Made by a program: the position numbers and the translations under genes. A DNA stretch of 64,000 nucleotides from contig NZ_CP146350.1 in NCBI RefSeq assembly GCF_037055355.1, forward strand, positions 8,765,001-8,829,000, in the 5' to 3' direction. This document shows positions 1 through 8,059 of the stretch, in pieces. The notes under the pieces were generated by a model. That model saw only the letters and a program-made list of their open reading frames with translations, searched no databases and had not been told where the DNA came from. The stretch is from Streptomyces sp. DG1A-41. Its GTDB lineage: Bacteria; Actinomycetota; Actinomycetes; Streptomycetales; Streptomycetaceae. Within the stretch, counting starts at the first letter, position 1; every line of letters begins with the position of its first letter.

Positions 1-178
1 CCGCGCGATAGCCCGCGGCGGCCAGGGCCGGCAGCTGATGACGCCACGCGTACCAGGACTCGGGAAACCCGTGCAGCAGCAGGACCAGCGGTCCGTCCCC
101 CTGCTCGACGAGATGGACGCGGCCGGCCGGTGAAGGGACGAGGCGATGCGTGCGGTCGCCGGCGGACGTCTGCGACAT
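1..178 (-). CDS. alpha/beta hydrolase (epoxide-hydrolase-like), N-terminal part
   Basis: Only the first 59 or so codons are inside the window; the gene runs off the left edge. The translation begins [20 protein letters not shown] and contains [20 protein letters not shown], the oxyanion-hole HGxPxxxxxW signature of epoxide-hydrolase and haloalkane-dehalogenase type alpha/beta hydrolases. The ATG at 176-178 is preceded by AGGAGG eight bases upstream. The catalytic triad lies outside, so the substrate cannot be named. Confidence 0.85.
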   Translation of the reverse strand, partial: MSQTSAGDRTHRLVPSPAGRVHLVEQGDGPLVLLLHGFPESWYAWRHQLPALAAAGYRA

Positions 179-250
179 GGATCCTCCTGCGGTCCGGAGA
201 GTGGCGTTCGGTCCACCCGATCATCCAGCGCCCGCCGCGACGCACACGAA

Positions 251-275
251 GCCTTTTGCCGGTCCGGCAAAAGGC
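251..275 (-). terminator. hairpin terminator after the lamin-tail gene
   Basis: A perfect inverted repeat with 12-base arms (GCCTTTTGCCGG and its complement) around a single-base loop, 12 bp beyond the stop of the leftward lamin-tail gene. No long T tract follows, which is usual for Streptomyces terminators. Confidence 0.7.
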
Positions 276-286
276 GCAGCCGAGGC

Positions 287-781
287 TCAGCCGTGGAACG
301 TGATGTACCCGTTGCCGTCCTTGTCGGATCCGCTCTTGGTGTACGAGTGCACGTCGGCATAGCTGCCGGACGGCTTGTACACGTAGATCGTGTCCTTGTC
401 GTTGTTCCACATGAAGTTGCAGTTGTCGCGGTAGACGACGTTCTTCGCGTCGGAGTCGGTCCCGTTGCCGCCGCGCAGCTTCACGTAGTCACCCGGCTGA
501 AGGGTATGGCTCGCGGTGAAGGTGAACTTGTTCCCCGCGGCGTCCTTGACCACGTACCCCTTGAGGTTCACGGTCGTCGACCGCGAGTAGTTCTTGATCG
601 TCAGGTACTCCTCGTCGGTGTTCCCCGTCGAGCAGCGGTTGGAGTCCCTCCCGGGAGCGTCGTACTGGATCCCGCGGATCTTCAGCGCGGAGTTGTACTC
701 GGCGGCCTGGGCCGGAACCGCCGTCAGGGCGGCCAGGGCTCCGGCAGCGGCGGCCGTGGTGGCGACAAGGCGTATACGCAT
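287..781 (-). CDS. secreted lamin-tail-domain (LTD) protein
   Basis: A 164-aa protein. Residues 1-28 are a Sec signal peptide (MRIRL..., alanine-rich core, AxA site near VPAQA|A). The remainder matches the lamin-tail immunoglobulin-like fold seen in many Streptomyces exported proteins: IRGIQYDAPG, EEYLTIKNYS, LKGYVVKDAAGNKFTF, L-PGDYVKLRGGNGT and VYRDNCNFMWNN. Such domains are thought to bind polysaccharide or DNA at the surface. The start at 781 was chosen because it gives a clean signal peptide and has GGGGG/AAGGGGGACG upstream; a longer in-frame extension to 955 lacks coding character. Two cysteines (near NRCSTG and DNCNF) could pair. Monocistronic, with a hairpin downstream. Confidence 0.85.
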   Translation of the reverse strand: MRIRLVATTAAAAGALAALTAVPAQAAEYNSALKIRGIQYDAPGRDSNRCSTGNTDEEYLTIKNYSRSTTVNLKGYVVKDAAGNKFTFTASHTLQPGDYVKLRGGNGTDSDAKNVVYRDNCNFMWNNDKDTIYVYKPSGSYADVHSYTKSGSDKDGNGYITFHG

Positions 782-872
782 GGACGTTCGTCCCCCTTGA
801 ATGGCCTTGTAGTGAAGGCCATGTGATGGTTTGGTGAAGCATCCGGATCGTACACGGTTCAAGCACGCATAA

Positions 873-907
873 GGGCGGGTCCGGTGACATTGCCACCGGA
901 CCCGCCC
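873..907 (-). terminator. hairpin terminator after the ferredoxin reductase gene
   Basis: Fourteen-base arms GGGCGGGTCCGGTG / CACCGGACCCGCCC with a 7-base loop, located 17 bp downstream of the leftward stop at 924. Confidence 0.75.
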
Positions 908-923
908 ACGGGTGTTTGTGAGG

Positions 924-2288
924 TCAGGCGCCGCTCGCCCGCAGCATGTCCTCACGCTCGACGATCTTCACGCGCTCGCGCCCCTCGGGCTCGCCCAGCG
1001 CCTTCTCCGCGGCGTCCAGCTTGTACCAGCCCTCCCAGGTGGTGAAGCGGACGTTCCGCTCGGCGAGGAACGCGTCCACGGCCTCGGGGCCGGGGGTGGC
1101 GGGCGTGTGCAGCCGGCCGTTCGCGTAGTCGTCCAGGAGATTGGCCACCGTCTCGTTCGCGTCGCCCTTGGTGTGCCCGATGAGGCCCACCGGGCCGCGC
1201 CGGATCCAGCCGGTGACGTACGTGGACTGGAGGTGCTCGCCGGTCTCCTGCAAGACCCGCCCGCCCTTGTCGGGGACGGTGCCGGAGTCGATGTCCCAGG
1301 GCAGCTTGGGGAGTTTGTCGGACAGGTAGCCCACCGCACGGTAGACCGCGCTGACGTCCCAGGTCTTGAACGTGCTGGTGCCCTTGACGTTGCCCGTGCC
1401 GTCGAGTTCCGTGCGCTCGGTGCGCAGCCCGACGACCTTGCCGTCCTCGCCGAGGATCTCGACCGGCGACTCGAAGAAGTGCAGGAAGAGCTTGTGGGGC
1501 CGGTCGCCGACGTCGCGGATCGCCCAGTTCTCCAGGGTCTTGGCGACCATGTCGGCCTGCTTGTTGCCGCGCCGGGTCGCGATCGAGCCCTCGTCGTAGT
1601 CGATGTCCTCGGGGTCGACGATGACCTCGATGTTGGGGGAGTGGTCCAGCTCCCGCAGCTCCATCGGGCTGAACTTCGCCTGCGCCGGGCCGCGGCGGCC
1701 GAACACGTGGATCTCCTTGGCCCGGTTGGCCTTCAGGCCCTCGTAGACGTTCGCCGGGATCTCCGTCGGCAGCAGCTCGTCCGCAGTCTTGGCCAGGACG
1801 CGCGCGATGTCGAGCGCGACGTTGCCGACGCCGAGCACGGCGACCTTCTCCGCCTCCAGCGGCCAGGTGCGCGGCACGTCCGGGTGGCCGTCGTACCAGG
1901 ACACGAAGTCCGCGGCGCCGTACGAACCGTCGAGCTCGATGCCGGGGACGGACAGCGCCCGGTCGGCCATCGCGCCGGTGGCGAAGATCACGCCGTCGTA
2001 GAACGCGCGCAGGTCGTCCAGGCTGATGTCGGTGCCGTAGTCCACGTTGCCGAAGAGCCGGATCTGCGGCTTGTCGAGGACCTGGTGCAGGGCGGTGATG
2101 ATGCCCTTGATCCGCGGGTGGTCGGGGGCGACGCCGTAACGGATCAGGCCGAACGGCGCCGGCATGCGCTCGAAGATGTCGATGGACACGCCGGGTTCGG
2201 CGGCCACCTCGGACTTGAGCAGGGCGTCGGCGGCGTAGATCCCGGCGGGGCCGGATCCGACGATGGCTACCCGCAGGGGGCGGGGCAT
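924..2288 (-). CDS. fprA: ferredoxin/adrenodoxin-type NADP+ reductase
   Basis: A 454-aa FAD flavoprotein that moves electrons between NADPH and ferredoxin, for example for cytochrome P450s. Rossmann FAD motif GSGPAGIYAA at residues 11-20; the adrenodoxin-reductase signature PFGLIRYGVAPDH at about 45-57; NADP-binding motif VLGVGNVALDIAR at about 151-163; HVFGRRGPAQAKFS in the NADP domain; the C-terminal GWIRRGPVGLIGHTKGDANE closes over the flavin. Length fits mycobacterial and Streptomyces FprA. The ATG at 2288 has AAGGGAA at a good distance; an ATG-less nine-codon extension was rejected. It stands alone, with a palindromic operator candidate about 50 bp upstream. Confidence 0.93.
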   Translation of the reverse strand: MPRPLRVAIVGSGPAGIYAADALLKSEVAAEPGVSIDIFERMPAPFGLIRYGVAPDHPRIKGIITALHQVLDKPQIRLFGNVDYGTDISLDDLRAFYDGVIFATGAMADRALSVPGIELDGSYGAADFVSWYDGHPDVPRTWPLEAEKVAVLGVGNVALDIARVLAKTADELLPTEIPANVYEGLKANRAKEIHVFGRRGPAQAKFSPMELRELDHSPNIEVIVDPEDIDYDEGSIATRRGNKQADMVAKTLENWAIRDVGDRPHKLFLHFFESPVEILGEDGKVVGLRTERTELDGTGNVKGTSTFKTWDVSAVYRAVGYLSDKLPKLPWDIDSGTVPDKGGRVLQETGEHLQSTYVTGWIRRGPVGLIGHTKGDANETVANLLDDYANGRLHTPATPGPEAVDAFLAERNVRFTTWEGWYKLDAAEKALGEPEGRERVKIVEREDMLRASGA

Positions 2289-2336
2289 GGTCAGGTTCCC
2301 TTCGAGCGGCGACAAGCGATCTCGCCGTGAAGCCTA

Positions 2337-2356
2337 AACTGAGGCATGCCTAAGTT
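2337..2356. promoter_or_regulatory. 20-bp palindrome upstream of fprA (possible metal/iron repressor site)
   Basis: AACTnAGGCATGCCTnAGTT is an inverted repeat matching at 18 of 20 positions, 48 bp upstream of the fprA start and therefore in promoter range. It shares the TTAGGC half-site of DtxR/DmdR iron boxes but not their full 19-bp consensus, so the regulator is uncertain. Confidence 0.5.
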
Positions 2357-2456
2357 GGTACGCGGGTCCGGTCTATGAGCTCATAAGGCGACTTTATGAC
2401 CGACCGTAGAGGGTCTTATGACCCACGTCGCCCGGCGGCTCGGCGCCGCGGGCCGC

Positions 2457-5192
2457 TCACGGCAACGGCTGCTCCGCCCAGATCACCTTCCCCGCGGGCA
2501 GATACCGCGTCCCCCAGCGGTCGGCGAGCTGCGCGACCAGGAACAGCCCCCGCCCGCCCTCGTCCGTCATCGTCGCGTACCGCAGATGCGGCGATGTGCT
2601 GCTGCTGTCGAACACCTCGCAGATCAGGTTGCGATCGCGCAGCACCCGGACGTGGATGGGACCGCCGCCGTACCGGAGGGCGTTGGTGACCAGCTCGCTC
2701 AGGATCAGCTCGGTGGTGAACGTCAGCTCCTCCAGTCCCCACTCGGCCAGCTGCCGGCTGACCGCCGCCCGCACCTCGCCCACCGCCGCCGGGTCGGCAG
2801 GCACCGGCCACTCGGAGACCTGGTCGGCGGCGAGCGCCCGGGTGCGCGCGACGATCAGGGCGATGTCGTCGCTGGAGCGGGTCGTGAGCCGCGAGTCGAG
2901 GACGGTCCGGCAGGTGGCCTCGGGGGACTGGCCGGACCGGCTCAGCGCCTCGCGCAGCATGTCCAGGCCGACGTCGATGTCCCGCTCCCGGTCCTCGACC
3001 AGCCCGTCGGTGTAGAGGACGAGCCGGCTGCCCTCCGCCAGCTCCAGCTCGGCCGTCTCGAACGGCAGACCGCCGAGCCCGAGTGGGGGACCGGCGGGCA
3101 CGTCGGCGAACTCGACACTGCCGTCGGGATGGATCAGCGCCGGCGGGGGATGCCCGGCCCGTGCGACGGTGCAGCGCCGGGAGACCGGGTCGTACACGGC
3201 GTACAGACAGGTCGCGCCGGTGACCGGGGCGCTGCCCTCCTCCTCCGTCTCGTCCTGGTCGATACGGCCGACCAGCTCGTCCAGCAGGGTGATGAGTTCG
3301 TCGGGCGGGAGGTCGAGGGCGGAGAAGTTGTGCACCGCGGTGCGCAGCCGCCCCATGGTGGCCGCGGCGTACAGCCCGTGGCCGACGACGTCCCCGACCA
3401 CGAGCGCGACCCGTGCCCCCGACAGCGGCAGCACGTCGAACCAGTCGCCGCCCACCCCGGCCTGCGCGGGCAGATACCGGTAGGCGATCTCCAGGGCGTC
3501 CTGTTCGGGCAGGTTCCGGGGGAGCAGGCTGCGCTGGAGCGTCACCGCCATGCTGTGCTCGCGGGTGTAGCGGCGCGCGTTGTCGATGGAGACGGCGGCC
3601 CGTGCGACCAGCTCCTCCGCCAGGGCGAGCTCGTCCGCGTCGAAGGGCTCCGGCTTCTCGTAGCGCCAGAAGCTGACCACGCCCAGCACCAGGGAGCCGG
3701 CCCGAAGCGGCACGGTGATCAGGGAGTGGATGCCGTACTCCACGATCTGCGCGGAGCGCTCGAAATCCTGTGCCTGCCAGCCGGCGGCCTTGCCCAGCCG
3801 GGGTTCCAGGACGGGCCGGCCGTTGTCGAGACTGCGGCCCTGCGGAGAGGACTCGACGAACCTGATCCGCTCGCCGACGGAATAGAGAGGAGCGTCCTTG
3901 CGGATCCCGCTCAGCGCCGTACGGCTGAGCGCGGCCGCCGCGTCCGGCTGCCCGCCGCTCAGCACCGCGTCGAACAGATCCACGGTGGCGAAATCGGCGA
4001 ACCGGGGCACCGCCAGCTCGGTCAGCTCCTCGGCCGTACGGGTCACGTCCAGGCTCGTCCCGATGCCCACCCCGGCGTCGTACAGCATGTTGAGCCGTTC
4101 CCGCGCGGCCTCGGCCCGGCCGGACAGCGCACGCAGCTCGGTGGAGTCGCGGAGCGTGGCGACACTGCCGGGCGGGACGCCGGCCCGGTCCGTGGTGCGC
4201 TGGTTCACGGCGAGGAGCCGGTCCCCGACGAGGTGCACCTCGTCCGTGGCGACGCGCCCGGAGGCCAGCAGCTCGGCGGTGCCGGGGTCGAGCCCCAGGC
4301 TGAGCACGTGCCGGCCCTCGGCGTCGGCGGGCAGTCCGAGCAGACGGTGCGCCTCGTCGTTGGCGAGCACCAGGGTGCCCCTGTCGTCGACGATGAGCAC
4401 GCCCTCGCGGACGGCGTGCAGCACGGCGTCGTGGTGTTCGTACATCCGCGTCATCTCGTGCGGCCCGAGCCCGTGGGTCTGGCGCAGCAGCCGCCTGCTC
4501 ACGAGCGCCGCGCCCGCCGTCGCCAGGACGAGCGCCACCGCGGCGGCGGACAGCACGAGCGGCAGCTGACGGTCGGCGGTGCCACCGACCTTGGCGGTGG
4601 TGATCCCGGCCGACACCAGGCCGACGACCTGGCCGTCCGGAGCCTTCACCGGTACCACGGCCTGCACGAGGGGGCCGATCGTGCCGGTGATCTGCTCGGT
4701 CACCGGCCTTCCGGCCAGCGCGGGCTCGAGCGTCCCGACGAACTTCTTCCCGATGCGGTCCGGTTTGGGGTGGGTGTAGCGGATCCCGTCGGTGTTCATG
4801 ACGACGATGAAGTCGACCTTCGACTGCTCACGGGCGGCCTCGGCACGCGGCTGGAGCACCGCCGTGGGGTCGGGGGACTCCAGCGCCTCGATCGTGCCCG
4901 GCGCGTTGGCGAAGGTCTCCGCAACGGCGAGCGAACGGTTGCGGGCCTCCTGGGTGGTGTCGTGTCGCACTTGCAGGACCAGCGCCACCACGGCCGCCAC
5001 CACCAACAGCAGCACGATCACCACGACGAGCAGGAACACCTGTCCGGCGACACTGCGTCCGCCCAGCACCGACCGCAGCCCCGCCACCGGATTCCACCGC
5101 GACGGGCCCGCCTCCCGCCGTTGCCGGTCGGACGGCGCAGCGCCGGGCCGCAGGGGCGATCGAGTCCCGGATCGACCCATGAGTCGGACCAT
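2457..5192 (-). CDS. membrane sensor PP2C phosphatase with PAS, GAF, SpoIIE and HATPase domains
   Basis: A 911-aa protein. Order: cytoplasmic lead, TM1 (about 51-74), extracytoplasmic Cache-like sensor (about 78-205), TM2 (about 210-232), PAS (about 255-345), GAF (about 375-535), SpoIIE-type PP2C (about 555-760, with VGGDWFDVLPL and VVGDVVGHG metal-binding aspartates, and LYTDGLVEDR), then a C-terminal GHKL/anti-sigma-kinase ATPase (about 785-905, with ELVTNALRYG and DEGGRGLFLV). Such proteins dephosphorylate anti-anti-sigma factors and can phosphorylate them through the ATPase domain, linking an external signal to a sigma factor. No cognate sigma or anti-sigma gene is adjacent. The ATG at 5192 has no clear ribosome site; the ATG four codons further in is an alternative. 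Confidence 0.92.
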   Translation of the reverse strand: MVRLMGRSGTRSPLRPGAAPSDRQRREAGPSRWNPVAGLRSVLGGRSVAGQVFLLVVVIVLLLVVAAVVALVLQVRHDTTQEARNRSLAVAETFANAPGTIEALESPDPTAVLQPRAEAAREQSKVDFIVVMNTDGIRYTHPKPDRIGKKFVGTLEPALAGRPVTEQITGTIGPLVQAVVPVKAPDGQVVGLVSAGITTAKVGGTADRQLPLVLSAAAVALVLATAGAALVSRRLLRQTHGLGPHEMTRMYEHHDAVLHAVREGVLIVDDRGTLVLANDEAHRLLGLPADAEGRHVLSLGLDPGTAELLASGRVATDEVHLVGDRLLAVNQRTTDRAGVPPGSVATLRDSTELRALSGRAEAARERLNMLYDAGVGIGTSLDVTRTAEELTELAVPRFADFATVDLFDAVLSGGQPDAAAALSRTALSGIRKDAPLYSVGERIRFVESSPQGRSLDNGRPVLEPRLGKAAGWQAQDFERSAQIVEYGIHSLITVPLRAGSLVLGVVSFWRYEKPEPFDADELALAEELVARAAVSIDNARRYTREHSMAVTLQRSLLPRNLPEQDALEIAYRYLPAQAGVGGDWFDVLPLSGARVALVVGDVVGHGLYAAATMGRLRTAVHNFSALDLPPDELITLLDELVGRIDQDETEEEGSAPVTGATCLYAVYDPVSRRCTVARAGHPPPALIHPDGSVEFADVPAGPPLGLGGLPFETAELELAEGSRLVLYTDGLVEDRERDIDVGLDMLREALSRSGQSPEATCRTVLDSRLTTRSSDDIALIVARTRALAADQVSEWPVPADPAAVGEVRAAVSRQLAEWGLEELTFTTELILSELVTNALRYGGGPIHVRVLRDRNLICEVFDSSSTSPHLRYATMTDEGGRGLFLVAQLADRWGTRYLPAGKVIWAEQPLP

Positions 5193-5354
5193 GTGCCATG
5201 TCTACACTGCCCGGCCGCGCGAGGCGAGGGGCATCACCCATGGTGACAGGGGGCCCTCACCGTTTCGTCACGTCTCCCGGCTCCGGGCCGCCGCGCACCG
5301 TGTCCGGCCCCGGAACCGGCCCGGACCGGGGTCCCTCCGGGAAGTCCCGCGGTC

Positions 5355-5900
5355 TCAGGTGGCCAGGGAGCGGGCGAGCTCGGTCGTGGCCCGGGCGATC
5401 TCCGTGTCCTCGTCCGCCATCAGCCGGCCGAGCTCACCGCGCCGGGCCCGCACCGCCTGGCGCGCCGCACGCTCCCATACCACCGGATTCTCCCGGCGGT
5501 TCAGCAGCTTCGGATAGACGGCGGCAGTGCTCTCCCACTGCCGGGCGTCGGCGATGTTCTTGAGCAACTGGATGATCTGGGCGCGGCAGGTCACCTGCGG
5601 CAGCTTCGCCAGCTCCCACAGGAAGGGAACCGTGGCGGCCGTGGCCTGCTCCACGACGAAGCCGAACTGGCAGATCCGTTTCCGCAGGTCGGCGAGTGCT
5701 GAGCTGGCGGTGTCGGCGTCGCCCCAGGCGATGCCGTTGAGCAGGAGAGGAATGGCCGCCGCCGAACCGGTGGAGTCCTGGATGTCGCCCCAGGGCACGC
5801 GGTCCAGGGCCGTGAGCGGCGTGTTCCTGGCCACCCCGGACGGGGTGTCGGGGCGCTGTGGGCGCTCGCTGCCCGGGTGTTCCGTCGAAGCGCTGCGCAT
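5355..5900 (-). CDS. hypothetical helical-repeat (HEAT-like) protein
   Basis: A 181-aa soluble protein rich in leucine and alanine helices: LTALDRVPWGDIQDSTG, IPLLLNGIAWGD, ALADLRKRI, TVPFLWELAKLPQVTCRAQI and LLKNIADARQW, a spacing like short HEAT repeats. It sits 28 bp downstream of the ATP-binding regulator gene and reads the same way, so the two are probably co-transcribed. Similar proteins are common in Streptomyces with no assigned role. The ATG at 5900 was chosen; a longer frame upstream overlaps the neighbouring gene and has no coding character. Confidence 0.7.
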   Translation of the reverse strand: MRSASTEHPGSERPQRPDTPSGVARNTPLTALDRVPWGDIQDSTGSAAAIPLLLNGIAWGDADTASSALADLRKRICQFGFVVEQATAATVPFLWELAKLPQVTCRAQIIQLLKNIADARQWESTAAVYPKLLNRRENPVVWERAARQAVRARRGELGRLMADEDTEIARATTELARSLAT

Positions 5901-5928
5901 GGCGTGGGGCCTTTCCGCGGCAGTCGTG

Positions 5929-6513
5929 TCAGATGGGTGGACAGGTCGACAACCTGGCCCAGACCGTCTTGCCCGCCGGAGGGCAGGGGGTCCAGCCCCA
6001 CTCCTCGGACAGGGCGTCGACGATGCACAGGCCCCTGCCGTGCACTTCCAGGGCGGAGCCGGCGGGCGCGTACACGGGCGGGTGGTCGTCGGGGTCGGAG
6101 ACGGTGACCAGCAGGTGGGTGGGGCCCAGGAAAAATCCGAGCCGGATATCCGGCGCACCCCGCGTCACCGGCGCCGCGTGCGTCGCGGCGTTGGCGGTGA
6201 GCTCGGTGATGACGAGCGTCGTGTCGTCGCAGCGGTGGTCGAGCGACCAGAAGTGCAGCGTGTCGCGGGTGAACGACCGGGCGCGGGCGAACCCTTCCCT
6301 GCTGCACTCGACGCGCAGGGCGGCCGAGGCGGACACGGCACCGGAGGGCTGCGGCATCGTCTCCGGCATCGGGGGCGGGGGCCCGTACGGCGTCGCGTCG
6401 TACGACGTCACCGTGTGCGGGCCGGGCGGGAATCCGGTGCTCGTGCCGGGTGCGCCTGCGTGTGCCGCAGCCTCACTGGGCGGCCGGAGCACGTGCTGCG
6501 CGGATGATGACAC
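5929..6513 (-). CDS. ATP-binding regulatory protein (RsbW-like HATPase)
   Basis: A 194-aa protein. A proline-rich N-terminal tail (about 1-65) precedes a GHKL ATPase domain with the N box VITELTANAATHA (Asn used for Mg-ATP), the G1-type VSDPDDHPPVY and the G2-type HGRGLCIVDALSEEWGW. Anti-sigma-factor-like kinases of this class lie beside XRE/DUF397 pairs throughout Streptomyces. Starts GTG at 6513 behind GGGGAGATGCC. Divergent from the DUF397 and XRE genes. Target protein unknown. Confidence 0.85.
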   Translation of the reverse strand: MSSSAQHVLRPPSEAAAHAGAPGTSTGFPPGPHTVTSYDATPYGPPPPMPETMPQPSGAVSASAALRVECSREGFARARSFTRDTLHFWSLDHRCDDTTLVITELTANAATHAAPVTRGAPDIRLGFFLGPTHLLVTVSDPDDHPPVYAPAGSALEVHGRGLCIVDALSEEWGWTPCPPAGKTVWARLSTCPPI

Positions 6514-6655
6514 GGCATCTCCCCGATGCGAGGTCAGAACGGGGCGCCAGCACAGGGGTTGACGCCGCGGCTATTATCCACGCTGACGGCGCCCTCGTGC
6601 AATTGCACGAGAAATTGCGTGAAAATCAAGCCCGGTTCGGTACACGAGCCGGGAC

Positions 6656-6913
6656 GTGAACGAGAACAGCGAGGAGATCGCCGTGCCACCAGCGCAGAAC
6701 GGAGTGCAGGCAAGCTCGTTGGACGCCTGCTGGATCAAGAGCCGGCACAGCAACGCCGAGGGCAACTGCGTCGAGGTCGCCCCTCTCGTCGACGGCGGGA
6801 TCGCGATGCGCAACTCCCGTGACCCCGACGGGCCCGCGCTCGTCTACACCGCGGCGGAGGTGGCGGCGTTCCTGGCCGGGGCGAAGGACGGCGAGTTCGA
6901 CCACCTGCTGTGA
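6656..6913 (+). CDS. DUF397 protein
   Basis: An 85-aa small acidic protein containing the family hallmarks WIKSRHSNAEGNCVEVA and IAMRNSRDPDGPALVYT followed by an E(V/L)AAFLAGAK-type helix. DUF397 proteins are usually encoded beside an XRE regulator with a DUF5753 domain and are thought to modulate it (whiJ/abaA-like loci). Here the XRE gene follows after 151 bp. GTG start. Confidence 0.92.
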   Translation: MNENSEEIAVPPAQNGVQASSLDACWIKSRHSNAEGNCVEVAPLVDGGIAMRNSRDPDGPALVYTAAEVAAFLAGAKDGEFDHLL

Positions 6914-7064
6914 CCACCTGATGTGACGGACCGCCTGCTGTGAAGCCCGCATGGCGATGTGGAGCCCAACTCCCCACTTCCGTGGGCTTATCCGAGGGGT
7001 GCGGGGAGGCCCGGCAGGGTGCGATAGTGTAAATCGCCCTTGTGCCGGTCTGCTGGGAGTCAGG

Positions 7065-7979
7065 ATGTCCGCCGCGTCGCATCGCATCTCCCGTCTGGAA
7101 CCCTACCTGGACAGGCCCGAGCCGGCGCCGACTCTGCTGAAGATGCTGGTCGGTGTGCAGCTGGCAGGCTTCCGTGAGGACGCCGGGCTCGCCCAGGACC
7201 AGGCGGCGCGCGCTGTCGGGTTCAGTGCCGCGAAGCTGTCCCGCATCGAGTCCGGCAAGGGCCGCCGCCCGCCGACGGAGAACGACGTCCGCGCGCTGCT
7301 CCGGTTGTACGGCACCGGCGACTACGAGGCCTCGGTGCTGCTCAAGCTGTTGCAGCGTGCCGGCGAGCCCGGCTGGTGGCAGCGGTACGACAAGCGGCTG
7401 ATGCCCGAGTGGTTCGACCGGCTGGTCGGCCTCCAGGAGGCCGCCGCCACCATCCGTACCTTCGAGATCCAGTACGTACCCGGCCTGTTGCAGACACCCG
7501 CCTACACCAAGGCCGTGGTGGAGCGGGGCCTGCCGAACGCGCCGGCCGGTGAGGTGGAGCGACGCGTCGAACTCCGCCGACGCCGGGCGCAGTTGCTGTT
7601 CCGGCCGGAGGCCCCGCAGTTGTGGGCGGTCATCGACGAGTCCGTGCTGCTGCGCGTCCTGGGCAGCACCGAGGTGATGCGGGAGCAGCTCGCGCACCTC
7701 GTCGAGATGGCCCAACGCCCCAACGTGACGTTGCAGATCGTCCCGCTGAACGTCACGAACGCCTCGGCGCCGGCCATCCCGGTCACGTATTTGCGCTTCG
7801 GCGGTCTCGACCTCCCCGACGTGGTCTACCTGGAGCACATCAAGAGCGCGAACTTCCTCGAGGACCTCGACGAGACGGAGGAGTACCGGATCGCGCTGGA
7901 CCGCCTCGCGGACGAGGCGCTCAAGCCCCGTGACTCCCTGGAACTGCTGTGTACGACGATGAAGCAGCGCTACGCCTGA
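7065..7979 (+). CDS. XRE-family regulator with DUF5753 (Scr1-type)
   Basis: A 304-aa protein. N-terminal Cro/C1 HTH at about residues 30-85 (LAGFREDAGLAQDQAARAVG and KLSRIESGKG). Residues about 110-295 form the DUF5753 domain with EIQYVPGLLQTPAYTKAVV, AVIDESVLLR and the TLQIVPL segment, and the C-terminal DLPDVVYLEHIKSANFLED. These regulators control development and antibiotic production in Streptomyces, partnered by DUF397 proteins. The ATG at 7065 has GGGAGTCAGG just upstream; an earlier in-frame start at 6951 lacks coding character. Confidence 0.92.
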   Translation: MSAASHRISRLEPYLDRPEPAPTLLKMLVGVQLAGFREDAGLAQDQAARAVGFSAAKLSRIESGKGRRPPTENDVRALLRLYGTGDYEASVLLKLLQRAGEPGWWQRYDKRLMPEWFDRLVGLQEAAATIRTFEIQYVPGLLQTPAYTKAVVERGLPNAPAGEVERRVELRRRRAQLLFRPEAPQLWAVIDESVLLRVLGSTEVMREQLAHLVEMAQRPNVTLQIVPLNVTNASAPAIPVTYLRFGGLDLPDVVYLEHIKSANFLEDLDETEEYRIALDRLADEALKPRDSLELLCTTMKQRYA

Positions 7980-7987
7980 GGCGCACA

Positions 7988-8024
7988 TGCCGCGCGCGGG
8001 ACGACGGGCGTCCTGCGCGCGGCA
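7988..8024. terminator. bidirectional hairpin between convergent genes
   Basis: TGCCGCGCGC-G-GGACG pairs with CGTCC-T-GCGCGCGGCA around a 5-base loop. It lies between the rightward XRE stop (7979) and the leftward methyltransferase stop (8050). Confidence 0.7.
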
Positions 8025-8059
8025 CCTGAGTCACTTCTCCGCACCTGAGTCACTTCTCC
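8022..8059. repeat. 19-bp tandem duplication at the methyltransferase 3' end
   Basis: GCACCTGAGTCACTTCTCC occurs twice head to tail (8022-8040 and 8041-8059). The inner copy encodes the last codons and stop of the leftward methyltransferase; the outer copy lies just past the stop and touches the terminator hairpin. Confidence 0.9.

Noticed and set aside
2418..5246. Very long rightward open frame of about 940 codons
   Set aside because: It is antisense to the SpoIIE phosphatase, is Arg/Gly/His-rich with no domain, and is explained by the scarcity of stops in high-GC complementary frames.
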